DNA from: Spirochaetota bacterium | GTDB lineage: Bacteria > Spirochaetota > UBA4802 > UBA5550 | Length of the DNA stretch: 64,000 bases | Direction of reading: 5' to 3' | Assembly (NCBI GenBank): GCA_017999915.1 | Contig: JAGNKX010000009.1 | Location: 176,280 to 240,279 of the forward strand | In this document: one piece after another, positions 52,159 through 61,057 of the stretch | Position numbering within the stretch: the first letter of the stretch is position 1 | Layout: the number at the start of each line of letters is the position of its first letter | Made by a program: the position numbers and the translations under genes | The notes under the pieces: model-generated | What the model was told of the DNA's origin: nothing | Databases searched by the model: none | The model's input: only the letters and a program-made list of their open reading frames with translations

Positions 52159-53175
52159 GTGGCACTTCACAATATCACTCATCTGCCTGGAAAACTCTTC
52201 TTGGCACCAATGGCAGAAACATCAACTCCGGCTTTGCGCCATGTGATTAAAGAATTCTGCCCGGAAACAGTCCTCTTCTCTGAAATGTTGAGCGCTGGAG
52301 CTATTGCGGCATGCGCTCCCCATAATGAGCCATTGATCCATAAGCGGGATTTTGATAATCCTCTCATATACCAGATTTTAGGATCGGATCCTAATGTAAT
52401 GGCCAGGGCATGCGCGATACTATCGGATTACGGATGTTATGGGGTGGATATCAACATGGGCTGCCCAAACCATGATATTGTCAAAAAAGGCCAGGGAGCG
52501 TACCTCTTAACCGATAACAATCGGGCACGTACAATAATTCGGACCTGCCGGAAATCCTGCCCGGTCCGACTTTCAGTAAAGATGCGCACCGGCTATACAG
52601 AAAACAACGAAGAGTATTATATTAACTTCATAAAAATGCTTGAAGGCGAAGGGGTCGATTTTATAACGATCCATCCGCGGTATGCAAAGCTTTCCTTCCG
52701 CCGAAAGGCCGACTGGCGCCTGGTTTCCATGGCGAAACAACATCTTACCATTCCGGTAATTGGTAACGGCGATATTGATACACCCATGGCTGCAATGGAC
52801 AGATTACAGGAAACAGGATGCGACGGCGTAATGATCGGCCGTGAAGCGGTCAAATCACCCTGGATATTCAAACTTGCCGCTGACCTTATGCACGACGGTC
52901 ATGCAGAGCTGGATGTCAATATCCATGAGACGTTCATAATGGTACTTAAGTATATGCTCGAATACCTGCCAGAGCGTCTTCACAAGAGCAGGAGTCACCG
53001 TTTTGCCGCCTATTACACGCAAAACGCCACCTATGGCCATGAGCTCTTCACCAGGATACGCAAGGAGGAGGCCATCAAGCCAATAATGGATATTGTAAAC
53101 GATTATTTCATCCGAAACAGCTTTGAATCCATCAAACACTTTAACATTACAGCATCCGGTACGGATAATCTTTAA
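52159..53175 (+). CDS. dus: tRNA-dihydrouridine synthase
   Basis: 338 aa from GTG, with GGAA five bases before. TIM-barrel FMN enzyme: LAPMAETSTPALRHVI, the catalytic Cys in NMGCPNHDIVKKGQGAYLL, TIHPR-like phosphate contact and GDIDTPMAAMDRLQETGCDGVMIGRE. It reduces uridines in tRNA D-loops. The subfamily (DusA/B/C) cannot be assigned. A perfect 14-bp palindrome occurs at 52511. Confidence 0.9.
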   Translation: MALHNITHLPGKLFLAPMAETSTPALRHVIKEFCPETVLFSEMLSAGAIAACAPHNEPLIHKRDFDNPLIYQILGSDPNVMARACAILSDYGCYGVDINMGCPNHDIVKKGQGAYLLTDNNRARTIIRTCRKSCPVRLSVKMRTGYTENNEEYYINFIKMLEGEGVDFITIHPRYAKLSFRRKADWRLVSMAKQHLTIPVIGNGDIDTPMAAMDRLQETGCDGVMIGREAVKSPWIFKLAADLMHDGHAELDVNIHETFIMVLKYMLEYLPERLHKSRSHRFAAYYTQNATYGHELFTRIRKEEAIKPIMDIVNDYFIRNSFESIKHFNITASGTDNL

Positions 53176-53263
53176 TGATGAAACTGATTGTTATCGGTCT
53201 AACGATATATTCTTGACAAAGCAGCCGGTTTATACAATGAAATATTCCTAAAAGGAGCCCGAT

Positions 53264-53569
53264 ATGGAATACTTAAGAGTCTGGACTGAAGTCGACCTCA
53301 AGGACATCGAGGATCATATCGTTATGGTCGACGACAAGTACGGCCATTGCCCAGCTTGCAAGAAGATTGGTATAGAGCTCAAGGATCTGAAAAAATGCCC
53401 GTCATGCGGCAGGGAGTTCAAATACGTCACATCAAAGGAAGCCCAGGGAGGCAAATTCGAAATCGTATTAAGAACCAAGAAAAAACTCCCGAACCTGGTT
53501 TTTGTCGATTATGCCGATTACGACCATGAACTTGGTAAAAAAAAGGCAGGGAGCCTGTTCAAAATATAG
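53264..53569 (+). CDS. Zinc-ribbon protein, unassigned
   Basis: 101 aa. Two CxxC pairs (HCPACKK near 28 and KCPSCGREF near 45) give a zinc ribbon. The C-terminal part has a short acidic/aromatic segment (VFVDYADYDHEL). AAGGAG lies before the ATG. It may pair with the small gene downstream. Confidence 0.8.
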   Translation: MEYLRVWTEVDLKDIEDHIVMVDDKYGHCPACKKIGIELKDLKKCPSCGREFKYVTSKEAQGGKFEIVLRTKKKLPNLVFVDYADYDHELGKKKAGSLFKI

Positions 53570-53686
53570 CAGGTAAAGCTTCGGTATTGTTTATTCCGAT
53601 AACTATACTGAACTTGATATGCAGCACAATGGCATCAGGTTCCGGAAAGCCCTGCGGGGATAAGCATAATAATAAAGGAATAAACA

Positions 53687-53839
53687 ATGACCACAGACGA
53701 CAAGATCGCAGGAATGTGCCTCTACGGATTCATTCAGAAAGAAATCCCATCGGAACAGAAGCGATGCCTCACGGAAATCGAAAGGCACTATGGCAAACCC
53801 ATAGCCAGGATAGTCAGGAACTGCATGAAAAAAGGCTAA
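53687..53839 (+). CDS. 50-aa small protein
   Basis: Open frame of 51 codons (MTTDDKIAGMCLYGFIQKEI at the N-terminus) with AAAGGAAT well placed before the ATG. Charged, with two Cys and a basic C-terminus. No family recognised; coding potential is judged only from ribosome site and codon pattern. Confidence 0.55.
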   Translation: MTTDDKIAGMCLYGFIQKEIPSEQKRCLTEIERHYGKPIARIVRNCMKKG

Positions 53840-53853
53840 TCAGCGCGGGTTGA

Positions 53854-54372
53854 TTAAAAGACAAGATCCTCTTCTTCTTTGACTTTTTCCCCAAGATATT
53901 TTCGGTAGTAGAGTGAAGATTTATAGCTCTGCTCCATTATTTCATAGACCACTCCAAGGTTATAGAGCGCCTCGATATAGGTATCATCATAGGCATAGGC
54001 GGATTTAAAGGCCGCGGCTGCCTGCCTGTACTGCTTAGCCATGAAATATGCCAGGCCGAGATAAAAATATCCCTTCACCAGCTTCCGGTCCAGCTTGACC
54101 GATGTTTTCAGGTGCCTGATGGCGTCATCCATCATGCCGTATTTATACAGGTATGCTTTGCCCAGACCGTAATGTCCCATGCAGTAATAAGGGCTTATCT
54201 CGACGACTTTCTTGAATACGAGGATCGCCTTGTCCAGCTGGCCGTCGATGGCCAGACGGGCACCCTTCCGGTACAGCTCCGATGAATTTTCCCGCTGCGA
54301 AGCGCCGGCAGGCGCTGAAAATGCCCCCAAGGCCAGGACAAGGGCATAGCCTATGATGATCCTATTTCGCAC
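53854..54372 (-). CDS. Exported TPR protein
   Basis: 172 aa with a signal peptide (about 1-24). Three or four TPR units follow (CMGHYGLGKAYLYKYGMMDDAI, GYFYLGLAYFMAKQYRQAAAAF, ALYNLGVVYEIMEQSYKS). Periplasmic protein-binding adaptor by analogy. It overlaps the upstream membrane protein gene by 11 bases. Confidence 0.8.
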   Translation of the reverse strand: MRNRIIIGYALVLALGAFSAPAGASQRENSSELYRKGARLAIDGQLDKAILVFKKVVEISPYYCMGHYGLGKAYLYKYGMMDDAIRHLKTSVKLDRKLVKGYFYLGLAYFMAKQYRQAAAAFKSAYAYDDTYIEALYNLGVVYEIMEQSYKSSLYYRKYLGEKVKEEEDLVF

Positions 54373-54805
54373 CGGGCACCATTTCCTTGAAATTCTTAAT
54401 CATGAACTCATCGATTCCCTTGCTGAAAAAGAAATACACAATGAAAATGATCCAGAGCACGAGGGTAAGTACACAGAGAAACTTCAGCAGTCTCTCCGCC
54501 CCGATTGCGTCAGCCTTGTAGAATATAAGGACAAGGGCAAGGGGCCAGATGAAAAAAAGATTCACGAACACGAGGGAAAGTATCTCTTTGAGAAAATTGA
54601 GGAGAAATCCATACCAGCCTGCGGAAAAGCTGTTATAACCGCTGCTGATCTCATCAAAGAAAAACCATACATAAAAAACCAGGATTACCGTTGCGATGAT
54701 CTTCCACACCAGTTCTATCCTTTGCCTGAACCAGAGCATGGCAATGCCGATTCCCCACAGGACAATAAATAGAAAAACGGATTTTATTATCAAGGCTTCA
54801 TTCAT
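54362..54805 (-). CDS. Four-helix integral membrane protein, unassigned
   Basis: 147 aa with four hydrophobic segments (about 5-25, 32-52, 68-90 and 105-128). No motif identified. Its stop overlaps the start of the TPR gene, so the two are a pair. Confidence 0.65.
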   Translation of the reverse strand: MNEALIIKSVFLFIVLWGIGIAMLWFRQRIELVWKIIATVILVFYVWFFFDEISSGYNSFSAGWYGFLLNFLKEILSLVFVNLFFIWPLALVLIFYKADAIGAERLLKFLCVLTLVLWIIFIVYFFFSKGIDEFMIKNFKEMVPGAK

Positions 54806-55152
54806 ATGGTTTCCTCATCTATCAGTATATGGCGGTGACCATGGTCTTACAATAAAAAAATATATCCCTACTACTAATCGGAAAAAAACCGGCATTTCAT
54901 GATTAGATTTGTTGGGAAACTGCGTCCCGAACTCGGAGAAGCCCTCTCCAGGGGATTTTTTAAGGGGCATCGACCCGAAACCCCGGTACAAAAATAAATT
55001 TTTTCGCAACATGTCCATTATATTCATCTGCCTGTGGCCATCGAATAGGTTAAAAAAAGCAAACCATTCTTTTATTGTATTTACAAATCAATATAAAAAA
55101 TCTATGACTGTCACAATTCAAAAATGCGAACCGCTTCTCCACTGGAAATGCC
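54806..55152. other. 347-base spacer between divergent genes
   Basis: No hairpin, repeat or supported gene. A short minus-strand frame here has no ribosome site and no recognisable content. Confidence 0.5.
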
Positions 55153-55533
55153 ATGCAGGTGCTGTTATCGTTATTATTGTCCCTGAGCTTTTCTGCAACA
55201 TCCGGCGATGTGCTGCTGAAGATACCTCGCGGCATTGACCTGAGAGAGCAGGAATTACAGGCTGACCTTCCCCGTGCCGTTCCGACAAGGGCCGGCTATG
55301 ACCGGATTGAAATCGTCATTTATTATTTCTCGCAGGGTATCGAGAAATTTACCTATAGCGACAACAACACCATGAAGGAATCGCTCATGAAAGGAGAAAT
55401 GAAGGCCCTTGTCAAAATGAAAAAAAACAATGTTCTCCGCAAGGCGTTCTTCATCGCCGCTTCGGGGGCAAACCGGGAGCAGATAATACAAAATTTCTGC
55501 AAGGCCGTCGCGGAAACCCTCTCAGCCCAGTGA
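55153..55533 (+). CDS. Exported hypothetical protein
   Basis: 126 aa with a signal peptide (about 1-17, LLSLLLSLSFSATSG). The mature protein is basic with MKALVKMKKNNVLRKAF-type helices. No family recognised. Ribosome site weak. Confidence 0.5.
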   Translation: MQVLLSLLLSLSFSATSGDVLLKIPRGIDLREQELQADLPRAVPTRAGYDRIEIVIYYFSQGIEKFTYSDNNTMKESLMKGEMKALVKMKKNNVLRKAFFIAASGANREQIIQNFCKAVAETLSAQ

Positions 55534-55545
55534 CGAATCAGGGTG

Positions 55546-57342
55546 TCAGAGCACCATTCCGGCCAGTATCGATCCGTCCACCTTTCCCTTATCAACCACC
55601 TGCTTGCCGTTTATGAACACCGCCTCTATCCCGGACGGCGCCATGTTCGTATTCTTATCGGTATTATTGTCCTTAACCGCTTTCCAGTCGAAGATGGCGA
55701 TGTCCGCCGCGTATCCTTCCCTGAGGAATCCCCGCTTTTTCACGTTAAACCGCTCCGCCGTGGCGCCTGTCATCTTCCGCACAGCCTCCTCGATGCTGAT
55801 GTTTCGGAAATCGCGGGCATACTGTAAAAACTTCGGGAAGCACCCGAAGGCCGCGGGATTCTGCACCCCTTCGGGGGCGACCCAGGCGTCGGTCATGAAC
55901 AGGGCCGCCGGATGACTCATGAGATCCTTGATGTTTTCAAGGTTGCTGTACCGGTGATTGAGCACTCCCGCCTTCCCCTCGGTTCTTTTGGCCAGGTCGA
56001 TGTAATTATCAAACTGGTCCATGTTCCTTGATTTGGCGATTTCCTCCAGGAACATGCCGTTATACTTATCCAGGTCAGGCTTCCCCGCGTTGGTGATCTG
56101 GATATCCTCATAGCCGAAGCCGAGGAGTTTCTTGATCACCATGAATTCGATCTTCAGCCTCCTTAGGGCCGATTTATCATTGAAGACCTCCGGGACCCGG
56201 CCCAGGAACCATGCCGGCAGAATCACGTTGATGATGGAAGCCCCGCAATGATACGCGTAGGTGTCGAACTTAACGTCAACGCCGTCCCGGGCGGCCTTGT
56301 CTATCATGTCCAGGGCCTTGCCGCAGGTGTCCCATGTATCGGACCCCACGAAGATGAGGTGCGAAACCTCGAGTCGCACACCGGTCTCACGGGCCAGCTT
56401 CAGCATCTCGTTCAGGGCCAGGAGGTTGTGGGCCTTGCCGAAGGGAATGATGGGATAGGTGGGAGAGAGCGAGGAATATGCCTTCAGGTGGACCGTCAGG
56501 ACCCTGTCATGCTTCTTCACCAGCTGGGCGATCTGCTTCAACTCCTCATCGGTGGCGAAGATGCCCGGCTCGTACTGCAGTCCGAGGGACACGCCATAGC
56601 ACCCCTGCTCCATCGCGTCGTTCAGGAGCGAGAGCAATTTCTTCATCTCTTCCTTGTTCATCGGTGTCGGTTTGAACCCGCGGATCGACATGCGCGAAGT
56701 GCCGTGTCCGGTCAGGTTCACCATATTGTGCGTCAGTCCCTGGCTGCGGACCAGCGCAAAGTATTCATCCATCGAGGACCACGGGATGTTGGTATTATTG
56801 AAAAGTTTGCCCCCCTTTTCAATAAGGTCCTTGAACCTGGTATTTTTTTCAAATCCGCCGGCGCCAAAGCCGCAGTTGCCGGTGACGAAAGTCGTGATAC
56901 CCTGGGCCGTAAAGGCATTTGTGAATTTTGAATGATCTCTCCTCGCCATGGCCCAGTCGTTATGGGAATGGGCGTCGATAAAGCCGGGAGCGATCACCTT
57001 ACCTGCGCAGTCGATGGTCCGCCCCGGGAACTTTAGATCATTGGTGGTAACAGCTTCTATAGTGTTCCCGTTGACAAGTACATCACCGATGAAGGATTTC
57101 TTTCCGGTACCGTCGATAACGAGGCCTTTTTTCAGGAGGAGGCGTCCCGCCGGGCTCCCCGTGACCGTAACCTCTTTGGAGGCGGCTGACCGTTCCGCCG
57201 GGATGTCGCCTCCGACGGGCTTGCTATCTTTCTTGCAGCCGCCGAGGGGGTGCAGCAGCGCTGCCCCGCCCAGGGCTGCGGCGCCCGCTATGAAAGTCCT
57301 CCGGGTAATATCATTAACTATGGATTTCTTTTTCTTGGCCAT
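55546..57342 (-). CDS. Tat-exported N-acyl-D-amino-acid deacylase-like amidohydrolase (lipoprotein)
   Basis: 598 aa from ATG 57342, with GGAGG seven bases upstream. The N-terminus has a twin-arginine motif (TRRTFIAGAAALGG) and a lipobox LHPLGGC, so it is folded in the cytoplasm and then anchored outside. The amidohydrolase core shows HSHND (metal His pair), VTGNCGFGAGG and HLKAYSS (about 260). The C-terminal beta domain and PAEGVQNPAAFG match D-aminoacylases. Deacylation of N-acyl-D-amino acids, perhaps from peptidoglycan turnover, is the family's role. It is the third gene after bactofilin and pdxA. Confidence 0.88.
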   Translation of the reverse strand: MAKKKKSIVNDITRRTFIAGAAALGGAALLHPLGGCKKDSKPVGGDIPAERSAASKEVTVTGSPAGRLLLKKGLVIDGTGKKSFIGDVLVNGNTIEAVTTNDLKFPGRTIDCAGKVIAPGFIDAHSHNDWAMARRDHSKFTNAFTAQGITTFVTGNCGFGAGGFEKNTRFKDLIEKGGKLFNNTNIPWSSMDEYFALVRSQGLTHNMVNLTGHGTSRMSIRGFKPTPMNKEEMKKLLSLLNDAMEQGCYGVSLGLQYEPGIFATDEELKQIAQLVKKHDRVLTVHLKAYSSLSPTYPIIPFGKAHNLLALNEMLKLARETGVRLEVSHLIFVGSDTWDTCGKALDMIDKAARDGVDVKFDTYAYHCGASIINVILPAWFLGRVPEVFNDKSALRRLKIEFMVIKKLLGFGYEDIQITNAGKPDLDKYNGMFLEEIAKSRNMDQFDNYIDLAKRTEGKAGVLNHRYSNLENIKDLMSHPAALFMTDAWVAPEGVQNPAAFGCFPKFLQYARDFRNISIEEAVRKMTGATAERFNVKKRGFLREGYAADIAIFDWKAVKDNNTDKNTNMAPSGIEAVFINGKQVVDKGKVDGSILAGMVL

Positions 57343-57414
57343 TGTTCTTCCTCCAGAATAATTATCATTATTATCAGCAATCACGGCACGCTGCCGGGAC
57401 GCGGTCTGCTGTTG

Positions 57415-57434
57415 GGGCACGGCATGCCGTGCCC
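57415..57434. repeat. 20-bp perfect palindrome after pdxA
   Basis: GGGCACGGCATGCCGTGCCC lies two bases beyond the pdxA stop, within the gap to the deacylase gene. No T-run follows on the minus strand. Possible RNA processing or partial termination site. Confidence 0.7.
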
Positions 57435-57435
57435 G

Positions 57436-58419
57436 CTACTTTGCCAGTCTCTTCGCCAGCCGGATCGCTTCAATCATGCTGCTCCACCGGGCCATATCCT
57501 TCCCGGCAATATCAAAGGCGGTGCCGTGGTCCACGGAGGTGCGCACCATGGAGAGGCCCAGGGTGACGTTCACTCCCTCGTCAAAGGCGAGCATCTTGAA
57601 GGGGATGAGGCCCTGGTCATGGTACTGCGCGATGACCAGGCTGTAGCGCTCCCACACAGCAGGGATGAAGAGGGTATCGGCCGCGAAGGGGCCGTCCACG
57701 GGAATCCCCTCCTGCCTCGCCGCTGACACGGCCAGGGCTGTGACGTCGCGGTCGAAAGTGCCGATGGCGCCATCGTCGCCGCAGTGCGGATCAAGGCCCG
57801 CAACGGCGAGCTTGACCGTGCCGCCGTCGATGGACCTGATCGATTCATAGCCCGCGCGGATCACGGCGCGCAGCCGCTCCAGGCCGAGCCCCTCCATGAT
57901 GGCGGACACCGGCACGTGGGTCGAGGCGAGGAGCACTCGGTATTTTTCAGAAAACATCATCATAAGCGGATTGATCTCCCCGATCTTTTCCGCGATGTAT
58001 TCGGTGTGGCCCGTGAAGTGAACACCTGATTTTTCGATGAGGCTTTTACTCACCGGAGCGGTCACCACGGCGTCTATCGCGCCGGCGCGCCACAGCTCTA
58101 TGGCTGCGTCAATGCAGCCGAGGGACTCCTTACCGGTATCGGGAGTTCCGGCGCCGGGCCGGGGAATAGGGAGATCGATGGGAAGATCATAGAGGTATTT
58201 ATTCCCGACTACCAGCGGGGGCATGGCATGACGTGCCCCTATGATTTCATATCCAGAAAACAAGTCAGGATAATTCTTTTCCATTACGGATGAACGGCCG
58301 ATTAAAACGGGAATGATCGATATGTCGTTGAGCGCGTTAATTGCCTTCAGGGCAACCTCGGGTCCGATACCGGCGGGGTCCCCCGCGGTGACGCCGAGCT
58401 TAAGAACTTCTCTTTGCAA
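57436..58419 (-). CDS. pdxA: 4-hydroxythreonine-4-phosphate dehydrogenase
   Basis: 327 aa. PdxA signatures: TAGDPAGIGPEVALKA, the metal-binding HTEYIAE near 140, GLDPHCGDDGAIG and AQYHDQGLIPFKML. It oxidises 4-phosphohydroxythreonine on the way to pyridoxal phosphate. The start overlaps the bactofilin stop by 20 bases. Some PdxA homologues act in sugar-acid pathways (DenD/OtnC types); the full HTEYIA and GDDGAIG motifs favour a PdxA-like fold but do not exclude that. Confidence 0.9.
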   Translation of the reverse strand: MQREVLKLGVTAGDPAGIGPEVALKAINALNDISIIPVLIGRSSVMEKNYPDLFSGYEIIGARHAMPPLVVGNKYLYDLPIDLPIPRPGAGTPDTGKESLGCIDAAIELWRAGAIDAVVTAPVSKSLIEKSGVHFTGHTEYIAEKIGEINPLMMMFSEKYRVLLASTHVPVSAIMEGLGLERLRAVIRAGYESIRSIDGGTVKLAVAGLDPHCGDDGAIGTFDRDVTALAVSAARQEGIPVDGPFAADTLFIPAVWERYSLVIAQYHDQGLIPFKMLAFDEGVNVTLGLSMVRTSVDHGTAFDIAGKDMARWSSMIEAIRLAKRLAK

Positions 58420-58831
58420 GAAACTCCTCAGGGATTATTTTGTTCTTCTCGTATTCCGCGCCGATGAGGTCCTTGGCCGACGAGCGGAGGTCGTTGGCGA
58501 TGGTGCAGCGTCCCTCGAGGATGACGCCGTTCTGGATGATGAGTTCCGGGGTCTTGATGTCGCCGAGGATCTTGGCCGTCGGCATGAGGAGCACCCGGCT
58601 TGAGGCGTTGATGTTTCCTATGACCAGCCCTTCCACGATGACCGACACGGCGTTGATATTGGTGCGGATCTTGCCGGTGGAGCCGATGTAGAGCTGCTCG
58701 GCCTGGAGGTACTTCCCTTCGAACCTGCCGTCAATCCTGAGCGACCCGTTGATCAGGAAGGTCCCGGTGAAATAGGAGTTTTCTCCGATCACGTTATTCG
58801 CTATATCACCGCTTGCCTTTGCAATAGCCAT
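58400..58831 (-). CDS. Bactofilin
   Basis: 143 aa with the right-handed beta-helix pattern (GTFLINGSLRIDGRFEGKYL, VEGLVIGNINASSRVLLMP) of bactofilins, flanked by short charged tails. They polymerise into stable filaments and steer envelope enzymes, stalks and cell curvature. Overlap with pdxA is unusual. The family's frequent partner, an M23 peptidase, lies 0.4 kb upstream on the other strand. Confidence 0.9.
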   Translation of the reverse strand: MAIAKASGDIANNVIGENSYFTGTFLINGSLRIDGRFEGKYLQAEQLYIGSTGKIRTNINAVSVIVEGLVIGNINASSRVLLMPTAKILGDIKTPELIIQNGVILEGRCTIANDLRSSAKDLIGAEYEKNKIIPEEFLAKRSS

Positions 58832-59254
58832 AGTAACCTCGTACCTCGTTTACATTTGCGTCACTATACATCCGCGTAAATTTTATTGTCAATTCGATTT
58901 TCCGGAAGGGATACATTTTTTACCCCGGAAGGCTCACCGGACTCTTTTTCCCGCTATTAATGCCGCATCTGAAGGGATGAGCGAGAAAAGATTTTCATTT
59001 TGCCGCAGATTTGGTTTCATCCTCTCCATCGAGGGGTACGGTATCTCATGGGGAACCTTGACAATCTTTCTGTGCTCCATATCACGGCTTCCCCATGATA
59101 TCACCCATGCAAAATTCCGACAATACCGCACGGGGCTCCGCCCGTAAAGTGATTTATCCACCTAAAATTATTATGTCATATAGGATATTATCTTAACCGA
59201 TACCCCTTTTCTGCCGATAATCAAGTGTATCTTTACATATGCGATTATAGCGCC
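58832..59254. other. 423-base spacer between bactofilin and M23 peptidase genes
   Basis: Holds both divergent promoters. A 75-codon minus-strand frame (58934-59161, GTG start) has a weak ribosome site and no recognised domain; I do not call it. CCGATACCCC near 59205 is a partial palindrome motif only. Confidence 0.5.
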
Positions 59255-60175
59255 ATGAAACAATTATCAGTATGCATATCACTCCTCCTGATGCTCTGCC
59301 CCCTGGCGGCGGACGCTGCCGTTGACCGGGTCACGGAGATCAAAAACCTGGTTCCCGGCGCCGACACGGTCAAGTCCCTCAGGAACGACATCAGGAAGAG
59401 CATTTACGTGATCAAAAGCAGGCGGCCGGAGCGTGAGTTGCCGGAGCTTAAATTCTACACCTATAGCGTGAAGAAGGAAGACACCTTCTGGACGATACTG
59501 GCCCGCTCCTCCCAGGACATGGACACGCTCCTTTCCGTGAACGGCTTCTCCACGCCGAAGGATATCACACCCGGGAGAAAAATTTACATCCCCAACATGC
59601 GCGGGGTCATCGCCAGGGGAGATGACGCGAAAGGGATCGCGAAGATGCTCAGGGAAAACCAGATCCGCCCCGAATACGTGTACCGGGCCAACAGGTGCCG
59701 CGACTACAATAAGAAATTTATCTTCATCCCCTGCGGCAAAATATCGAACCTCGAAAAATCGCTCTTCCTGGGGACCGGCTTCATGTATCCCCTTCCCTCG
59801 AAAGGCGGGCCCCGTCTCACGTCGCGTTTCGGCAAAAGGCGGAACCCCTTCAACTACCGCGACGTCGAGTTCCATTCCGGCGTTGACGTGTCGTGCCCCC
59901 GCGGCTCCGAGGTCATGGCCGCGCGGGACGGCAAAGTGATATTCACCGGCTTCGAGGGGGGATACGGCAAGCTCGTTGTGGTCCAGCACGAGCACGGCTA
60001 CCGGAGCTACTACGGCCACCTTTCACGGCCCCTGGTGAAGCCGGGCGACACGGTGAAGAGGGGAGCCGTCATCGCCTATTCGGGGAATACCGGCAGGACC
60101 ACGGGACCCCATCTTCACTTCGAAGTCCGCCGCGGAGATATGGCGGTTAATCCCGGCATACTCCTCAAGGATTGA
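59255..60175 (+). CDS. LysM and M23-family peptidoglycan endopeptidase
   Basis: 306 aa from ATG 59255, which starts a signal peptide (LSVCISLLLMLCPLAADA). A LysM-like domain lies at about 65-118 (YSVKKEDTFWTILA, LLSVNGFSTPKDITPGRKIYIPN). The M23 domain is at about 195-306 with HSGVDV (H-x3-D) and GPHLHFEV (HxH), all zinc ligands present. It cuts peptide cross-links in the periplasm, consistent with a role alongside bactofilin and the elongasome. Confidence 0.92.
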   Translation: MKQLSVCISLLLMLCPLAADAAVDRVTEIKNLVPGADTVKSLRNDIRKSIYVIKSRRPERELPELKFYTYSVKKEDTFWTILARSSQDMDTLLSVNGFSTPKDITPGRKIYIPNMRGVIARGDDAKGIAKMLRENQIRPEYVYRANRCRDYNKKFIFIPCGKISNLEKSLFLGTGFMYPLPSKGGPRLTSRFGKRRNPFNYRDVEFHSGVDVSCPRGSEVMAARDGKVIFTGFEGGYGKLVVVQHEHGYRSYYGHLSRPLVKPGDTVKRGAVIAYSGNTGRTTGPHLHFEVRRGDMAVNPGILLKD

Positions 60176-60214
60176 TCACTCCATCAGACGCATTCGCAGT
60201 GCAGGTGCCGGTGT

Positions 60215-61057
60215 TCAGCGAACTTCACTTCCATAATCGCGGTATAGATCAGGCAGAATTGACGCAAGGTTTTTATATTCCTGAGCGCAGTGGAAGGCCA
60301 TCTGACGCCCCGTGTCGCGGGGGATCATCAGCTTCCGTATCAGACGGCTGTTTATCAGCCGGCTCACCGGAGACCTCTCCGGGAGCCAGTCAAGCTTCAG
60401 GTTGCCGCCGATCCAGAAGCGGCTCCTCATCTCCACGCCTTTCCCGCTTTCGCGGACGAAATGGCACATTCGCGTGTGCCGGGCCTTTTTCGTAACAGAG
60501 CCGACGATGGCGCATATGACCGTGGCGACACGGGCCTCCCGGAATCGCGACTCGTCGAAACCGAAGTCCCGAGGCGGCACGAAGGTTATGGAAAGAACGT
60601 CCGGCCCGACACCCACATCCTCCACCGGATACTGGGGGTTGTTCCGGTACCGCTCCCGGTACGGCAGGGACGCATCCTCGAGCCTTTTCCTGTCCTTCAC
60701 GGTGATGCCCATGTGCGCTCCCGGATACCAGATCTTGTAGCGGAGCGGCTCCAGCGCGTGCCAGCAGAACCACCAGTCCAGCATATCGCCGGTAACGCCG
60801 TCCATGTCCGTGAAGACAGAAACATAACAGCTGTTGTCCGCCATAACGCAGTAGCCCGTTTCATCCGGAAGATACCCGGGCTCCAGGAGGCGGTTTATTT
60901 CATGAAACAAGAGGGCATTGCGCGGATCGATGGGGCCGCCGTTGATCTTCCGGAGAATTTCGTCCGGAACCGGCGCGAGGTTACGGTAAAAGTATTGGGC
61001 GTAGGGTTTCCCCTTCTCCTCTTCGGACAAGGCGCCGCGCCTATCGCTGTCTATCAT
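60215..61057 (-). CDS. DAPG-hydrolase (PhlG-like) domain protein
   Basis: 280 aa. The block MLDWWFCWHALEPLRYKIWYPGAHMGI and the late GRQMAFHCAQEYKNLASILP match the PhlG-type family, zinc enzymes that split a C-C bond in acetylated phloroglucinols. In this setting the natural substrate is unknown. Last gene of the aminotransferase operon; overlaps the PP-loop gene by four bases. Confidence 0.75.
   Translation of the reverse strand: MIDSDRRGALSEEEKGKPYAQYFYRNLAPVPDEILRKINGGPIDPRNALLFHEINRLLEPGYLPDETGYCVMADNSCYVSVFTDMDGVTGDMLDWWFCWHALEPLRYKIWYPGAHMGITVKDRKRLEDASLPYRERYRNNPQYPVEDVGVGPDVLSITFVPPRDFGFDESRFREARVATVICAIVGSVTKKARHTRMCHFVRESGKGVEMRSRFWIGGNLKLDWLPERSPVSRLINSRLIRKLMIPRDTGRQMAFHCAQEYKNLASILPDLYRDYGSEVR

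Noticed and set aside
58934..59161. 75-codon minus-strand frame
   Set aside because: GTG start with a weak site, no domain recognised, and it occupies a divergent promoter region.
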